Notes: a model not told the origin generated them from the letters alone. DNA of 64,000 bases from Kitasatospora viridis (GCF_007829815.1 NZ_VIWT01000002.1:713274-777273), one strand, 5' to 3'; shown: positions 32,020 through 42,134, counted from the first letter of the stretch. Program-made: numbers and translations.

Positions 32020-33479
32020 TTCTTCGCTCCTCGGTAGCAGAGGGAGATCGCGGCACCGGCCAGCGCGACGGCGGCGCAGACCAGCCAGGAGTCGGTGTAG
32101 GCGCCGATCCGGGGCAGCGCCTGCCCGGCCGGGGTCCGGGCGGCGAAGATCGCCAGCACCACGGCGGCGCCGATCGACCCGCCGACGTTGATCAGCAGCT
32201 CGTTGATGCCGGACCCGACCGAGGTCTGCTCCGGCGGCACCGCCTCCACGGCCAGCGCCCGGGTGGCGTGCTGGAGCAGGCCGCTGCCCAGGCCCGCCAC
32301 GGCGGTCGCGGTCAGGAACGGCACCAGCGCGGCGTGCGAGGCGAACTCCACGGCGTAGCCGGCGGCCATCAGCAGCGAGCCGGCCAGCAGCACCCAGCGG
32401 TCGGTGATCGCCCGGGCCAGCGCGGGCGCCAGCAGCGCGCCCAGGGTCAGCGCCAGCATGTTGGGCAGCATCGCCAGGCTGATCCCCAGCGGGTCCAGGC
32501 CCAGCCCGTAGCCGGCCTCGGCCTTCGCCGTCCCCAGGAAGACCGGGTTGGCGACCAGCAGCCCGAGCATCCCGAAGGTGAAGGTCAGCGCCACCAGCGA
32601 GACCACCACGACGTTGCGGTGCCGGAACAGCCGCACGTCGATCATCGGCTCGGCGGTCCGCAGCTCCACCAGCACCCACAGCGCCGTCACCAGCGCGCCG
32701 CCGAGCAGACAGCCGAACGTGCGGGGCGAGGTCCACGCCCAGCCCGGCGCGCCGCCCTGCCCCAGGCCCAGCATGATCGCGACCAGGCCGGCGCAGAGCA
32801 GCGCGCCACCGGCCCAGTCCACCCGCCCGCCGGGCCGGTGCGCCGACTCCGGCAGCAGCGGCCAGGAGACCGCCAGGGCCAGACCGACGGCGGCCGTCGG
32901 CACCCAGAGCGCGGCCGTCGGGCTCGCCGAGGAGCGGGCGAGCAGGCCGCTGGCCACCAGACCGAGGGCGACGCCCGCGGTCAGCCCGGCGACCATCAGG
33001 CTGATGCCCCGTCGGCTCTCCCCGTCGCCGCCGTCACCGTGCCGCCGGGTGCGGTTGCGCAGGATGCCGACCAGCAGCGGGAAGAAGCCGGCGAACGCGC
33101 CCTGGAGCAGCTGCCCGGCCAGCAGCAGCCCGAACGAGCGGCTCAGCCCGACCAGCACCGAGCCGAGCAGCACGATCGCCAGGTTCCAGCGCAGCACCCG
33201 GCGGTGCCCGTACAGGTCGCCCATCCGGGAGAGCACCGGGGTGAAGGCCACGCTGGCCAGCAGGTTGGCGATGCTGATCCAGTTCAGGTCGGCCGCCGAC
33301 ACGTGCAGCGCGCCGGTCAGGCCGTTGAGCAGCGGGGAGAGGAAGCCCTGGGTGATGCCGCTGGAGAGCTCCACCAGCACCACCGAGGCGATCACGGCGC
33401 CGAACGGGGTGGTGCGGAGCGCGGGCCCGGCGGACGGCGGCCCGGCGGGCGCGGGTCTGAGGGTGCCGGTCTCGGACAT
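32016..33479 (-). CDS. MFS transporter, DHA2-like drug/proton antiporter
   Basis: 487 aa with about 14 predicted membrane segments. Motif A is seen as SRMGDLYGHRRVLRWN, and an ISLMVAGLTAGVALGLVASG segment matches motif C. This is the 14-TM antiporter family. It is the first gene of a two-gene unit with the M20 amidohydrolase and divergent from an Lrp-type regulator. It probably exports the substrate or product of that enzyme; an importer role is possible. Confidence 0.88.
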   Translation of the reverse strand: MSETGTLRPAPAGPPSAGPALRTTPFGAVIASVVLVELSSGITQGFLSPLLNGLTGALHVSAADLNWISIANLLASVAFTPVLSRMGDLYGHRRVLRWNLAIVLLGSVLVGLSRSFGLLLAGQLLQGAFAGFFPLLVGILRNRTRRHGDGGDGESRRGISLMVAGLTAGVALGLVASGLLARSSASPTAALWVPTAAVGLALAVSWPLLPESAHRPGGRVDWAGGALLCAGLVAIMLGLGQGGAPGWAWTSPRTFGCLLGGALVTALWVLVELRTAEPMIDVRLFRHRNVVVVSLVALTFTFGMLGLLVANPVFLGTAKAEAGYGLGLDPLGISLAMLPNMLALTLGALLAPALARAITDRWVLLAGSLLMAAGYAVEFASHAALVPFLTATAVAGLGSGLLQHATRALAVEAVPPEQTSVGSGINELLINVGGSIGAAVVLAIFAARTPAGQALPRIGAYTDSWLVCAAVALAGAAISLCYRGAKK

Positions 33480-33674
33480 GGCAGCACCTGCTCTCGAAAA
33501 GGGAGGGTGGGGGACCCCCGCCCCGGCCCGGGGAGGATCCGGGGCGGGGAGCGGGGGAGGGACCCGCCGCGCCGGCCTTCCAGGAGCCACGGCGGCGGAA
33601 TCCGCACCACAATGTCGCCGTTCGCCGACACCCTGGGCAATGCTTGGGGGCGAAATCGGTCGAAGGAGGCAGCA

Positions 33675-34745
33675 GTGACCACGGAACCGGCGGAACCCGG
33701 CATCCGGCCCGGGGCGGACGGAGCGACCGGGCTCCCCGTCCTGGACCCGCTCGACCACGCGATCCTGCGCACCCTGCACCGCGACCCGCGCGCACCGTTC
33801 GCCCAGATCGCCGCCGCCACCGGCGTGCACGAGCGCACCATCGCCCGCCGCCTGGAGCGGATGACCGCCACCGGCGAGGTCCGCTTCACCGCCTCGCTGC
33901 TGTCCGAGCACCTCGGCGAGGGCAGCACCGTCGAACTCGCCGTGCGCTGCGCCCCCGGCCGCCTGCACGAGACCGCGCTCGCCCTGGCCCGGCGGCCCGA
34001 CACCCGCTCGGTCGAGGTCGCCACCGGCTCCCTCGACGCCTACGCCGAACTCACCGTGCCCTCGCCCGAGCACCTGCTCGCCGTGGTCGACGGCTCGATC
34101 GGTCGGCTGGACGGCGTGCTCGGCGTCCACTCCTCGGTGGTGCTGCGCCTGCTGCTCACCGCCAGCGACTGGGCGCCGTACGACGAGGAGCCGACCCCGG
34201 TGCGACGCCGGCTCGCCCAGGGCCAGCCGGCGCCGGAGCCGATCACCGTCGACGAGCTCGACCGGCAGCTGGTCCGGCTGCTCCAGGACGACGCGCGGAT
34301 GTCCACCACCGCGCTGGCCCGGGCACTGAGCGTCGGCGAGACCACCGCCCGCCGCCGGCTCACCCGCCTGATGGCCTCGCACGTGCTGCACCTGCGCCTG
34401 CACGCCGAACCCGCCATCCTCGGCTACCCGGTGGAGGCCCGCTTCCGACTCACCGTCACCCCGCGCGGCCTGGACGCCGCGCTGCGCCGGCTCGCCGCGG
34501 AGCCGGCGGTCCGTCAGCTGGTCACCACCACCGGCGCGAGCAACCTGCTCGGCTACTCCAGCCACCGCACGCCCGCCGAACTCGACGGCTTCACCGCGCG
34601 CGCCCTCGCCGACCTGGACGGCGTGCTCGGCGTGGAGACCGCCCTGCTGATGCGCACCTACAAGCGCGGCTGGGTCGCGGGCCCGGGCCCTCGGGACCGC
34701 CCGGGCGCGGGCCGCGCCCCGGCGCCGCTATCCTCGCGGATGTGA
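33675..34745 (+). CDS. Double-domain Lrp/AsnC regulator
   Basis: 356 aa from a GTG with GGAGG five bases upstream. Two complete Lrp/AsnC units lie in tandem: HTH LDHAILRTLHRDPRAPFAQI with its ligand domain (about 25-170), then LDRQLVRLLQDDARMSTTAL with a second (about 195-330). Fused double-Lrp regulators are common in streptomycetes and presumably act as pseudo-dimers. Divergent from the MFS/M20 pair, the probable target. The ligand is likely an amino acid or derivative. Confidence 0.9.
   Translation: MTTEPAEPGIRPGADGATGLPVLDPLDHAILRTLHRDPRAPFAQIAAATGVHERTIARRLERMTATGEVRFTASLLSEHLGEGSTVELAVRCAPGRLHETALALARRPDTRSVEVATGSLDAYAELTVPSPEHLLAVVDGSIGRLDGVLGVHSSVVLRLLLTASDWAPYDEEPTPVRRRLAQGQPAPEPITVDELDRQLVRLLQDDARMSTTALARALSVGETTARRRLTRLMASHVLHLRLHAEPAILGYPVEARFRLTVTPRGLDAALRRLAAEPAVRQLVTTTGASNLLGYSSHRTPAELDGFTARALADLDGVLGVETALLMRTYKRGWVAGPGPRDRPGAGRAPAPLSSRM
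34729..34744 (+). promoter_or_regulatory. Leaderless promoter -10 (TATCCT) inside the Lrp gene end
   Basis: TATCCT is followed by seven bases and the GTG of the next gene, which overlaps the Lrp stop by four bases. The next gene may thus be read both from the Lrp transcript and as a leaderless message of its own. Confidence 0.5.
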
Positions 34746-35650
34746 TCTTCGAGGAAACTGCGGGCAGGGCTGAGGACGCGCCGACGACGGCTCGGGTGCG
34801 CGAGGTGCTGGACCGGGCGGAGCGCGTCGTGATCGTCGAGGGCGCACCCGACGAGGCCGACTCCGCCGACCGGCCACGGACCGTGGTCACCGGCACGGAC
34901 ATCGCCGAACTGGCCCGGCTCCTGGCCATCGTGGACGGCGGCACCGGTGACCGGTGCCGGTGCCTGGGCTGGCCGACGATCCTGGTGCACGGCACGGACG
35001 GCGAACTGATCGCCCGTTGGACGCTGCACCACCAGACCGGGCTCCGGGGCGCCGGCAACTGCGACGCCGACCTGCTGGACGGCCCGGCCCTCACCGACTG
35101 GCTGGCCGGGCGCGGCCTGACCGGATCGCGGAAGGCCCAGGCCGCACTCGCCGCACAGCGCGCCGAGGCCGACCAGCGCCAACTGCGGTGGATCGAAGCG
35201 GCCCCCGCCGGACTCACCGACGCGGCCGCAGCCGTGACCCGCTCGATCGGGTCACCTCACCTCCGCGAGGCCGAGGACCAACTCGCCGCCCTCCTGCGGC
35301 AGCGCCACCCCGACGCGATCGAGCGGATCCGCGTCCTGCTGGCCTGGTCGGGCACCGCCGCCCGCGAGCCCAACGGCGGCCTGATGTGGTACGACATGGC
35401 CCTGCAACGCCAACTCCTCACCGAGGACCCGGACTCCATCCGCACCGCGCCCACCACCCGCCCACCGACCCCGGCCCAACTCGACGGCGCCGCCCAGCTC
35501 TTCAGCTCCCTCGACTGGACCGACGCCCACGGCAAGGACCTTCCCGAGCCGCTGCGCTCACTGCTGATCGCCCACATCGAGGCCGACGGTACGGACGTCA
35601 TGCGGTTCTGCCTGCGGCACGGGTACTACGGCGCCGAGCGGTCGGTCTGA
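34742..35650 (+). CDS. Hypothetical protein (302 aa)
   Basis: 302 aa, no signal peptide or membrane segment. An N-terminal alpha/beta part (VREVLDRAERVVIVEG...TVVTGTDIAELARLLAIVDG) includes a CRC motif and LGWPTILVHG; the C-terminal half is helical with TPAQLDGAAQLFSSLDWTD. I recognise no catalytic motif. It resembles actinobacterial hypothetical proteins that read a beta-strand pair around the CRCLG loop. Ends at a strong terminator. Confidence 0.7.
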   Translation: MIFEETAGRAEDAPTTARVREVLDRAERVVIVEGAPDEADSADRPRTVVTGTDIAELARLLAIVDGGTGDRCRCLGWPTILVHGTDGELIARWTLHHQTGLRGAGNCDADLLDGPALTDWLAGRGLTGSRKAQAALAAQRAEADQRQLRWIEAAPAGLTDAAAAVTRSIGSPHLREAEDQLAALLRQRHPDAIERIRVLLAWSGTAAREPNGGLMWYDMALQRQLLTEDPDSIRTAPTTRPPTPAQLDGAAQLFSSLDWTDAHGKDLPEPLRSLLIAHIEADGTDVMRFCLRHGYYGAERSV

Positions 35651-35683
35651 TTCGTTCCTGCCGAGGTAACGGCCGTTCAGCGG

Positions 35684-35721
35684 ACCGACCCGCGCCCTGG
35701 GGTCGTCGGGCGCGGGTCGGT
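35684..35721. terminator. Bidirectional intrinsic terminator
   Basis: ACCGACCCGCGCCC and GGGCGCGGGTCGGT form a perfect 14-bp stem with a 10-nt loop between two convergent genes. Confidence 0.9.
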
Positions 35722-35780
35722 CGGGGATGGCCGGGTCGGCGGTGCCCTCACACACCGCGACCCGGCCGGTCAGGGGTGGG

Positions 35781-38252
35781 TCAGCCGAGCGTCCACTGCT
35801 GGGCGGTCGAGCCGGTGTAGGCCTGCTGGGTCACCGTCGAGCCGGTGCTCGCGGGGGCGGTGAGCGCGAGGCCGCTGCGCACCGAGGTCACCGAGTAGGC
35901 GCCGGTGGGCAGTTGGGTCAGGTTCCAGAGCTGGTTGGTGCCGGCGGTGCAGGTCCACTGGTCGAGGGTGGCGCCCGCGCTGCTGGAGCCGCCGTAGACG
36001 TCGGCGCACAGGCCGGAGCGGCCGTTGACCAGCTCGTAGGAGCCGCCGCTCTGCTGGACGAACTGCCAGCTCTGGTTGCTGCCGCCGTTCGGGGACCAGG
36101 TGATCAGCGGGTTGCCGGCGGCGGTGCTGCCGTTGGCGTCGTCCAGCGCGTTGCCGCCGCTGAGCAGCACGTGACTGCCCGTCAGCACGGAGCCGACGGT
36201 CCAGTGGAAGGTGGTGCTGCCGGTGGCGGTGCCGGAGGAGGCGGTGACCGTCACCGTCGCGCTGCCGGCCGTGCTGGGGGTGCCGGTGATCAGGCCGGTG
36301 GAGCTGATGGCCAGTCCGGCGGGCAGGCCGGTGGCCGAGAAGCTCAGCGCCTTGCCGGCGGTGTCGGTGCCGGTGAGCTGGAGCGAGACGGTGGTGCCGG
36401 TGCCGGTGGCGGTGGTCTGGTCGCCGGGGCCGGTGACCAGCACGCTCTCCGGCGCGCTGCCGGTCGCGGTGAGGGTCAGTTCCTGCTGGGCGGGGGTGCG
36501 GCCGCCGCCGACCGTGCTGCCCGTGGTGTCGGTCCAGGAGCGGGGCGGGGTGGTCTCGGCGAGCCCGCCGGAGGCGGCCGACAGGCCGATCACCAGGCCG
36601 CTGTACCGGTTGACCAGCTGGACGGAGCCGCCGGGGGCCGGCAGCACGAACCACTGCTGGCCGGCCGCCGCGCTGCCGCCGGCCGCCGCCGTGACGGTCG
36701 GCGCGGTGCCCCAGGCCCGGTTGGCGGTGCTGGTGGCGTCGACGCCGAGCAGCTGGCCGGTGGCGGAGTTGACGACCCGGTAGGAGCCGTCTCCGTCGGC
36801 CTGGAAGCTCCAGGACTCCAGGGCGGAGCCGGTGGCGGCGGCCCCGGAGGTGGTCGCCGAGCCGCCGGAGACCTGCGCCAGCACCCGGCCCTCGCCGCTG
36901 CTGATCCGGTAGCTCTTCGTCAGGTCCACCGGCGCCGGGGCGGGCGCGGAGGAGTCCACCGTGATGTCGGCGTACTCGCCGTCCGAGCTCGCGCAGCTGA
37001 TCGAGCAGTAGGAGCGGAAGGACTTGGCGATGATGTTCGAGCTGGTCAGGTTGCCGCTGTCGACGAGCCAGCGGTACCAGGAGCCGGAGGTGTAGCTGCC
37101 GGTGTCGCCGGCCAGGGTCCACTGCTGGGTGGCCAGGTCGCGGGTGACGTAGAAGCGCTGCGGCGCCGTGCCGGAGACCACCTCGGGCTCGCCGATGTAG
37201 AGGCCGAGGTAGGCGTCGTAGGCGATGTTCATGATGAACAGGTCGGACTTGGCGGGCAGGGTGCCGGCCGCGACCTGCTGGTCCACGGTGCCGGTGGTGG
37301 CGGGGCTGTAGTCGCTGCCGACGGGGGTGTACCCGGTGGTGTTGCCGGAGCCGACCGGCACCATGTTGCTCTCCAGCCCGCCGATGCCGGGCTGCGTCCA
37401 GGCGCCGTCGTACCACTTCTGCCAGGTGCCGGCGGCCATCTTGCCGGAGATCGGCGCCCGGGCGACGTGCGCCAGGCCGCCGTTGCTGCCGCCGACGCCG
37501 CCCTTGGGGATGATCCGGGAGCCGTAGTAGACGTAGAAGTAGCCGGAGGCGGTGTCCACGAACAGGCGCGGGTCGCCGTCGCCGTAGTCGTAGGTCTGGT
37601 TCGGGAACGCGGTGGTGTCGCCCCGGGTGGTGCTGTAGGGGGAGGTGATCGCGTGGCCCTCGATGGTCCAGGTGCGGCCCTGGTCGGTGGACTTGGCGTA
37701 GTCGATCGAGTCGTAGTGCAGGCCGTCGCCGAACGGCTGGGGGGTGAACTCGTCGTGCACCAGCCCGTACCAGTCGCCGGTGTCCGGGTCCACCCAAGTA
37801 CCGACCAGGTCGCAGAAGTTGACCTGCGAGTAGCCGGAGCCGGACGGCGCGGCGGTGGCCTCCAGCCCGGTCGGGGAGTTGTTGCAGCGCCAGGTGGTGT
37901 CGTTGTTGCGGTCGCTGCTGTTGGCCGGGTTGACCGCGTCGCTGATCGGCGAGCGGGTGGCGTGGTCGAAGTCGGTGCCGGTGTAGAAGGACCAGTTGCG
38001 GGCCTGGGTGGCGCCGTAGAGCGAGACCGACTGCTGGAAGTAGAACGTGCCGTCCTTGTCGATGTACGCGCTGGCCGGGGTGTCGGTGGGGTACGCGTAC
38101 GAGCCGGTGGCGCCGACGGTGACGGAGTAACTGGGAGCGGTGGGGGCCGTGGCCGCCGCGGCGGCCGGGGTGGCCGTCGCCGAGCCGAGGCCGGCGGTGG
38201 CCAGCGCACCGGCGAGGATCCCGCCGGCGAGTCTGGTGCGCGGAGCTGACAC
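35781..38252 (-). CDS. Secreted Asp-box propeller protein with ricin-type and Ig-like domains
   Basis: 823 aa from a GTG with AAGGAG five bases upstream. Signal peptide (1 to about 34, ending TPAAAAA). Residues about 40-430 look like a five- or six-bladed glycosidase propeller, including the Asp-box STDQGRTW seen in sialidases and GDGDPRLFVDTASGYFYVYYG. A ricin-like region follows (about 445-590), then a putative Ig domain with the GLPAGLAISSTGLITGTPS pattern (about 630-680), then a ricin B lectin domain with Q-x-W repeats (SWQFVQQ, LWNLTQL, QQWTLG). It should bind and perhaps cleave an extracellular polysaccharide. Catalytic residues cannot be assigned. Confidence 0.85.
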   Translation of the reverse strand: MSAPRTRLAGGILAGALATAGLGSATATPAAAAATAPTAPSYSVTVGATGSYAYPTDTPASAYIDKDGTFYFQQSVSLYGATQARNWSFYTGTDFDHATRSPISDAVNPANSSDRNNDTTWRCNNSPTGLEATAAPSGSGYSQVNFCDLVGTWVDPDTGDWYGLVHDEFTPQPFGDGLHYDSIDYAKSTDQGRTWTIEGHAITSPYSTTRGDTTAFPNQTYDYGDGDPRLFVDTASGYFYVYYGSRIIPKGGVGGSNGGLAHVARAPISGKMAAGTWQKWYDGAWTQPGIGGLESNMVPVGSGNTTGYTPVGSDYSPATTGTVDQQVAAGTLPAKSDLFIMNIAYDAYLGLYIGEPEVVSGTAPQRFYVTRDLATQQWTLAGDTGSYTSGSWYRWLVDSGNLTSSNIIAKSFRSYCSISCASSDGEYADITVDSSAPAPAPVDLTKSYRISSGEGRVLAQVSGGSATTSGAAATGSALESWSFQADGDGSYRVVNSATGQLLGVDATSTANRAWGTAPTVTAAAGGSAAAGQQWFVLPAPGGSVQLVNRYSGLVIGLSAASGGLAETTPPRSWTDTTGSTVGGGRTPAQQELTLTATGSAPESVLVTGPGDQTTATGTGTTVSLQLTGTDTAGKALSFSATGLPAGLAISSTGLITGTPSTAGSATVTVTASSGTATGSTTFHWTVGSVLTGSHVLLSGGNALDDANGSTAAGNPLITWSPNGGSNQSWQFVQQSGGSYELVNGRSGLCADVYGGSSSAGATLDQWTCTAGTNQLWNLTQLPTGAYSVTSVRSGLALTAPASTGSTVTQQAYTGSTAQQWTLG

Positions 38253-38395
38253 AGGAACTCCTTGTGGGTGGGCGGGGTGCGAGTCCCGATCTCGCACCCC
38301 GCGGTAAGCCGTCGACGTCCTCGTCGGCGGCGGGGCCGGGTGTGGGGGCCCGACCCGGTCTGCGTCCCCCCGGGGCTGGGCTCCTCCTGGGAGCC

Positions 38396-40279
38396 TCAGC
38401 CTTCGGACATGCGGAAGTCGTAGGCGGGCGGCACCGGTTCACCGGGGTGGACGGCCTGCCAGAGGGTGTCGAGCGAGACCTCGCCCTCGCGCATGTTGTC
38501 CACCCGGATGCCCTCGGCGAGCAGCCGCCGCACCCGGTCGTCGTCGCCGGTGGCGTGCGCGGCGTTGGCCTCGGCGAGCCGGATCCGGCCGTGCCCGCGG
38601 GTGACGGCGGGCAGCCCCTCGATCAGCTTCAACGCCTCCGCGGGGCGCTCGGCCGCCAGCAGCGAATCCAGCGCCTCGATGGTCAGTTCGAGCAGTGCGG
38701 GGCGCAACAGGTGGGCCTCGTGGCGCAGTTCGGCCGCCTGCCGCGGGTCGGGCGCGAGGAACGCGAGGGCCCGCAACGCCCAAGGCGTGCGCAGCAGTTC
38801 GAGGGAGCGCTGGAACGCCTCCCGGGCGCCGTCCGGTTCGCCGTCGGCCAGCCGGAGCAGGCCCAGGTGGTAGCGCGCGTGCCAGTCCTCGGCGCGGGCC
38901 TCCAGCAGGGCTCGCCAGTGCGCCCCGGTGACCGGGGCGGCCGGCGGGTCGCTGACCGGCAGCGCGCCGGTGGTCAACAGCGCGCGCCAGGGCCGCTGTT
39001 CGTCCCCCGGGCTGCCGAAGGGCAGCCGTGCGGAGGCGGGGAACCGCCCGGCCTCGATCTCCAGCGCGGCCCAGCCCGAGCCGCTGGCCAACAGCTCCTC
39101 CGGTGCGCCGAACCCGGCGGCCGACTCGTGTGCGGCGGCCAGCTCGGCCGGCGGCAGCAGCTCGGCCAGCGCCCGGCCGGCGGCCTGCGAAGCCTGCTCC
39201 CAACTCCCGTGCACGGCGGCCGGATCGGCCTGGAGCAGGCCGTAGGCCTCGGTCCAGGACCAGGTGGCCCCGGCGGGCATCGGCAGGTGCTCCAGCTGGG
39301 TGCGGGCCAGGCCCGCCTGGATCTCCAGGTAGGCGCTGCCGGGGCCGGACAGCCACTCCTGCCAGTGCTTGCCGCCGGTGCCGGTGCCCCAGCAGAACAG
39401 CTTGCGGCCGCGCAGCCGTTCGGTGGAGGTCTGCACCAGGCCGGCGCCGGTGGCGTCCAGTGCGGCGATCCAGCGGCGCTCGCCGGCGGGCAGGTCGAGG
39501 AAGTAGTCGGCGGCCCGGGCCACCCGGCCCGGGTAGCTGCGGTCCTCGCCGTCCAGCAGCGGGAACTCCACCAGCTTCAGGTCGCTGACGTAGTCGCAGT
39601 GGAAGGCCTGCCCGGTGGGGGCGAGCACCCGGGTCTCCCGGTCCTCGGGCACCGCGATGTTGGACCACCAGTAGACCGGGGTCTCGTGCGGGGCCGGGTT
39701 GTGCAGCTCGACGTGCACCAGCAGCACCTTGGAGCCGGCGGGAAGCCAGCTGTCGATCCGCAGCACGATGCCGCGCAGCCGCTCGAAGGCGTACATCCGC
39801 AGCACCGGCGTGCCGTCGGGCGCGGTGACCCGGGCGGCGTGCAGCGGCTCGCAGGTGAGCGGCCAGTGGCCGGTGGTGCCGAGGTTCCACTCCACGCCGC
39901 CGGCCAGCCAGGCGTCGCGCAGCGCGAGGTTGGCGGGCTGCAGCACGGGGTTGCGGTGCAGCAGCTCCCGGCCGGTCCGACGGTCCGTCAGGGACCAGAG
40001 CCGGCCGCCGAGCGCGGGCAGCAGCACGGCGGTCAGGTGCTCGTTCTCCAGGACCACGCAAGGCAGTTCGCGCGTGGCGCGGTCGCGGTCGTAGCGGTCC
40101 TGGCGGGTGTAGGGCAGCAGCGAGTGCGGGGCGCCGTAGGCGAGGCCGCGGCGCATCTCCTCGTCGATCCCGGTGCCGCCGGCGGTGTAGGGCGAAATGC
40201 CGTGCAGGATGGGCAGGGTGGCGACCGGGTCGGCCGCGCCCTCGATCCGCAGCAGGTCCTGGCGCAGGGTGGAGGTCAC
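38396..40279 (-). CDS. DUF5107/TPR protein of the sugar-uptake operon
   Basis: 627 aa. Residues about 45-320 form the DUF5107 domain, a galactose-mutarotase-like beta-sandwich (LENEHLTAVLLPALGGRLWS, then GGVEWNLGTTGHWPL); the rest is helical and TPR-like (HYHLG-type repeats, LRTPWALRALAFLAPDPRQ). There is no signal peptide. The GTG start overlaps the permease stop (GTGA), tying it to the importer. Such proteins accompany glycoside uptake loci and may act on imported sugars or their anomers; no reaction is established. Confidence 0.85.
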   Translation of the reverse strand: MTSTLRQDLLRIEGAADPVATLPILHGISPYTAGGTGIDEEMRRGLAYGAPHSLLPYTRQDRYDRDRATRELPCVVLENEHLTAVLLPALGGRLWSLTDRRTGRELLHRNPVLQPANLALRDAWLAGGVEWNLGTTGHWPLTCEPLHAARVTAPDGTPVLRMYAFERLRGIVLRIDSWLPAGSKVLLVHVELHNPAPHETPVYWWSNIAVPEDRETRVLAPTGQAFHCDYVSDLKLVEFPLLDGEDRSYPGRVARAADYFLDLPAGERRWIAALDATGAGLVQTSTERLRGRKLFCWGTGTGGKHWQEWLSGPGSAYLEIQAGLARTQLEHLPMPAGATWSWTEAYGLLQADPAAVHGSWEQASQAAGRALAELLPPAELAAAHESAAGFGAPEELLASGSGWAALEIEAGRFPASARLPFGSPGDEQRPWRALLTTGALPVSDPPAAPVTGAHWRALLEARAEDWHARYHLGLLRLADGEPDGAREAFQRSLELLRTPWALRALAFLAPDPRQAAELRHEAHLLRPALLELTIEALDSLLAAERPAEALKLIEGLPAVTRGHGRIRLAEANAAHATGDDDRVRRLLAEGIRVDNMREGEVSLDTLWQAVHPGEPVPPAYDFRMSEG

Positions 40280-41121
40280 TTGCCGATCCCCACCGTCATG
40301 CCCTGGATGATCCGGGTGCCCATCCAGGAGAACAGGGCGATCATCGGTGCGAGGATCAGGCAGACTCCCGCGAACATGGTTCCGTAGTCCATTCCGTTGA
40401 GCTGCGCGGAGGCGACGAACTCGGCGAGCGCCACCGGCAGGGTGATCTGGTCCTGGCTGTGGGTGAGGACCAGGGCGAACAGGGTCTCGTTCCAGGAGCT
40501 GATGAACTGCAGCAGGAACGCGGTGATCAGGCCGCCGCGGGCGACCGGCAGCACCACCTGGGTGAAGGTGCGCAGGGCGCCGGCGCCGTCCAGCACGGCG
40601 GCCTCCTCCAGCGCGGCCGGGATGCCGGCGAAGAAGCCGGTCAGCAGGAACACCGTGAACGGCATCGCCAGGCCGACGTAGACCAGGGTCAGGCCGAGTT
40701 GACTGTCCGTCAGGTTGGCCTTGGCCAGGCCGACGAAGAGCGGGACGACCAGCACCTGGCCGGGCACGCCCAGGCCCATCGCGAAGGTCATGGTCAGCGC
40801 CGAGGAGGTCCGGGAGCGGCGCCGGGCCAGCGCGTAGGCGCACGGCGCGGCGAGCGCGACGGCCAGCGCGGAGGAGGCCACGGCGACCACGACGCTGTTG
40901 ACGGCGGCCGGCCCGAAGCCGCCGTCGCTCCAGGCGGTGGCGTAGTTGCCGAACTTCGGCGTGGTGGGCAGCCCGAAGGCGTGCTTGAGGATGTCACCGC
41001 TGCCGCGCAGCGAGGTGAGCAGGATCCAGAGGATCAGGAGGAGATCGGCGGCCACCGCACCCCAGACCAGGGCGGTGCCGATCAGTCGTGCCGGCCCGGC
41101 CGACCCGCGCTTGCTTCGCAC
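40276..41121 (-). CDS. Carbohydrate ABC transporter permease (MalG type)
   Basis: 281 aa from a GTG with AAAGG upstream. Six membrane segments; the EAA loop is EEAAVLDGAGALRTFTQVVLPVA. CUT1-family MalG-like features include SSWNETLFALVL near the end. Lies downstream of its MalF-like partner and the sugar-binding lipoprotein. Confidence 0.92.
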   Translation of the reverse strand: MRSKRGSAGPARLIGTALVWGAVAADLLLILWILLTSLRGSGDILKHAFGLPTTPKFGNYATAWSDGGFGPAAVNSVVVAVASSALAVALAAPCAYALARRRSRTSSALTMTFAMGLGVPGQVLVVPLFVGLAKANLTDSQLGLTLVYVGLAMPFTVFLLTGFFAGIPAALEEAAVLDGAGALRTFTQVVLPVARGGLITAFLLQFISSWNETLFALVLTHSQDQITLPVALAEFVASAQLNGMDYGTMFAGVCLILAPMIALFSWMGTRIIQGMTVGIGK

Positions 41122-41162
41122 GTGCTGCGACCTTTCTCAGTGGTGGACGAGTCCGTGGCGGC

Positions 41163-42131
41163 TCAGTACTCGATGGGATCGCGGCGCATCAGCCGCCGCA
41201 GCACCAGCGTCACCACGGTGACCAGCAGCAGGCTGGTGATCGCGGCGGCGGTGGCCATGCCCATCCGGGGGACGGTGGCCTGCGGGAACGCCTCGGTGTA
41301 GACGTACAGCGCGGTGTTCCAGCTGCTGACCGGCGGGTAGGCGCTGCTGCTGCCGCCGAAGAGCAGGATCAGCTCGAAGATCTTCACCGAGCTGACCGTC
41401 CAGAGCACGGCGCACACCGAGATGACGTCCCAGGCGCACGGCAGGGTCACGTGGCGGAACCGCTGCCAGGCGTTGGCCCCGTCCAACTCGGCCGCCTCGT
41501 AGAGGTACTCGGGGATCTGGTCGACCGCGGCCATGATGATCGAGGTGTAGTAGCCGGTGGCCGTCCAGATCAGCGTGCCCATCACCATCGGCAGCAGGTT
41601 GTCGGTGGAGAGCCACTTCGGCGGGGTGGTGACCCCGAAGAAGTGCAGCGCCTCGTTGACCGGCCCGCTGGGGGAGAACAGGAAGCCGGCGGCGATGCCG
41701 AAGACCATGCCGTTGACCAGGCAGGGGAAGAACAGCACCGAGCGGGCGAACAGCCGCCCGCGCATCTCGCGCAGCACCAGGGTCAGCGCGAAGCTGATCG
41801 CGAAGGTGACCGCGCCGCCGACGAACATCATCTCCAGCGTGTTCACCAGCGAGGTCCGGAACGCCGGGTCCTGGAACAGCACCTGGTAGTTGCGCAGGCC
41901 GCGCCACTGCATCGCGCCCATGCCGTCCCACTTGTAGAAGCTGGTCCACAGGGCGTAGCCGACGGGGGCGAGGAAGAGCACCGCGTAGACGATCAGCGCG
42001 GGGGCGGTGAACGGCCAGAACATCCGGCGCTGTTGGCGCTCGTGCGGGCCGGCACCGCGACGGGTGGAGCTGGGACGGGCCGCCCGGGCGGAGCGGGCCG
42101 CCCGGGAGGTGTCGTGGATCGTGCTGCTCAA
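41163..42131 (-). CDS. Carbohydrate ABC transporter permease (MalF type)
   Basis: 322 aa. Six membrane segments after an Arg-rich N-terminus; the EAA loop is YEAAELDGANAWQRFRHVTLP. The only start compatible with the full protein is TTG three bases after the binding-protein stop, so translation is probably coupled. The sequence WTSFYKWDGMG and YYTSIIMAAVDQIPEYLYEAA fit CUT1 MalF-like permeases. Confidence 0.88.
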   Translation of the reverse strand: MSSTIHDTSRAARSARAARPSSTRRGAGPHERQQRRMFWPFTAPALIVYAVLFLAPVGYALWTSFYKWDGMGAMQWRGLRNYQVLFQDPAFRTSLVNTLEMMFVGGAVTFAISFALTLVLREMRGRLFARSVLFFPCLVNGMVFGIAAGFLFSPSGPVNEALHFFGVTTPPKWLSTDNLLPMVMGTLIWTATGYYTSIIMAAVDQIPEYLYEAAELDGANAWQRFRHVTLPCAWDVISVCAVLWTVSSVKIFELILLFGGSSSAYPPVSSWNTALYVYTEAFPQATVPRMGMATAAAITSLLLVTVVTLVLRRLMRRDPIEY

Positions 42132-42134
42132 GGC

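Noticed and set aside
32268..33674. Long plus-strand frame leading into the Lrp gene
   Set aside because: Gln/Arg/His-rich shadow of the MFS gene; the GTG with GGAGG is the true start.
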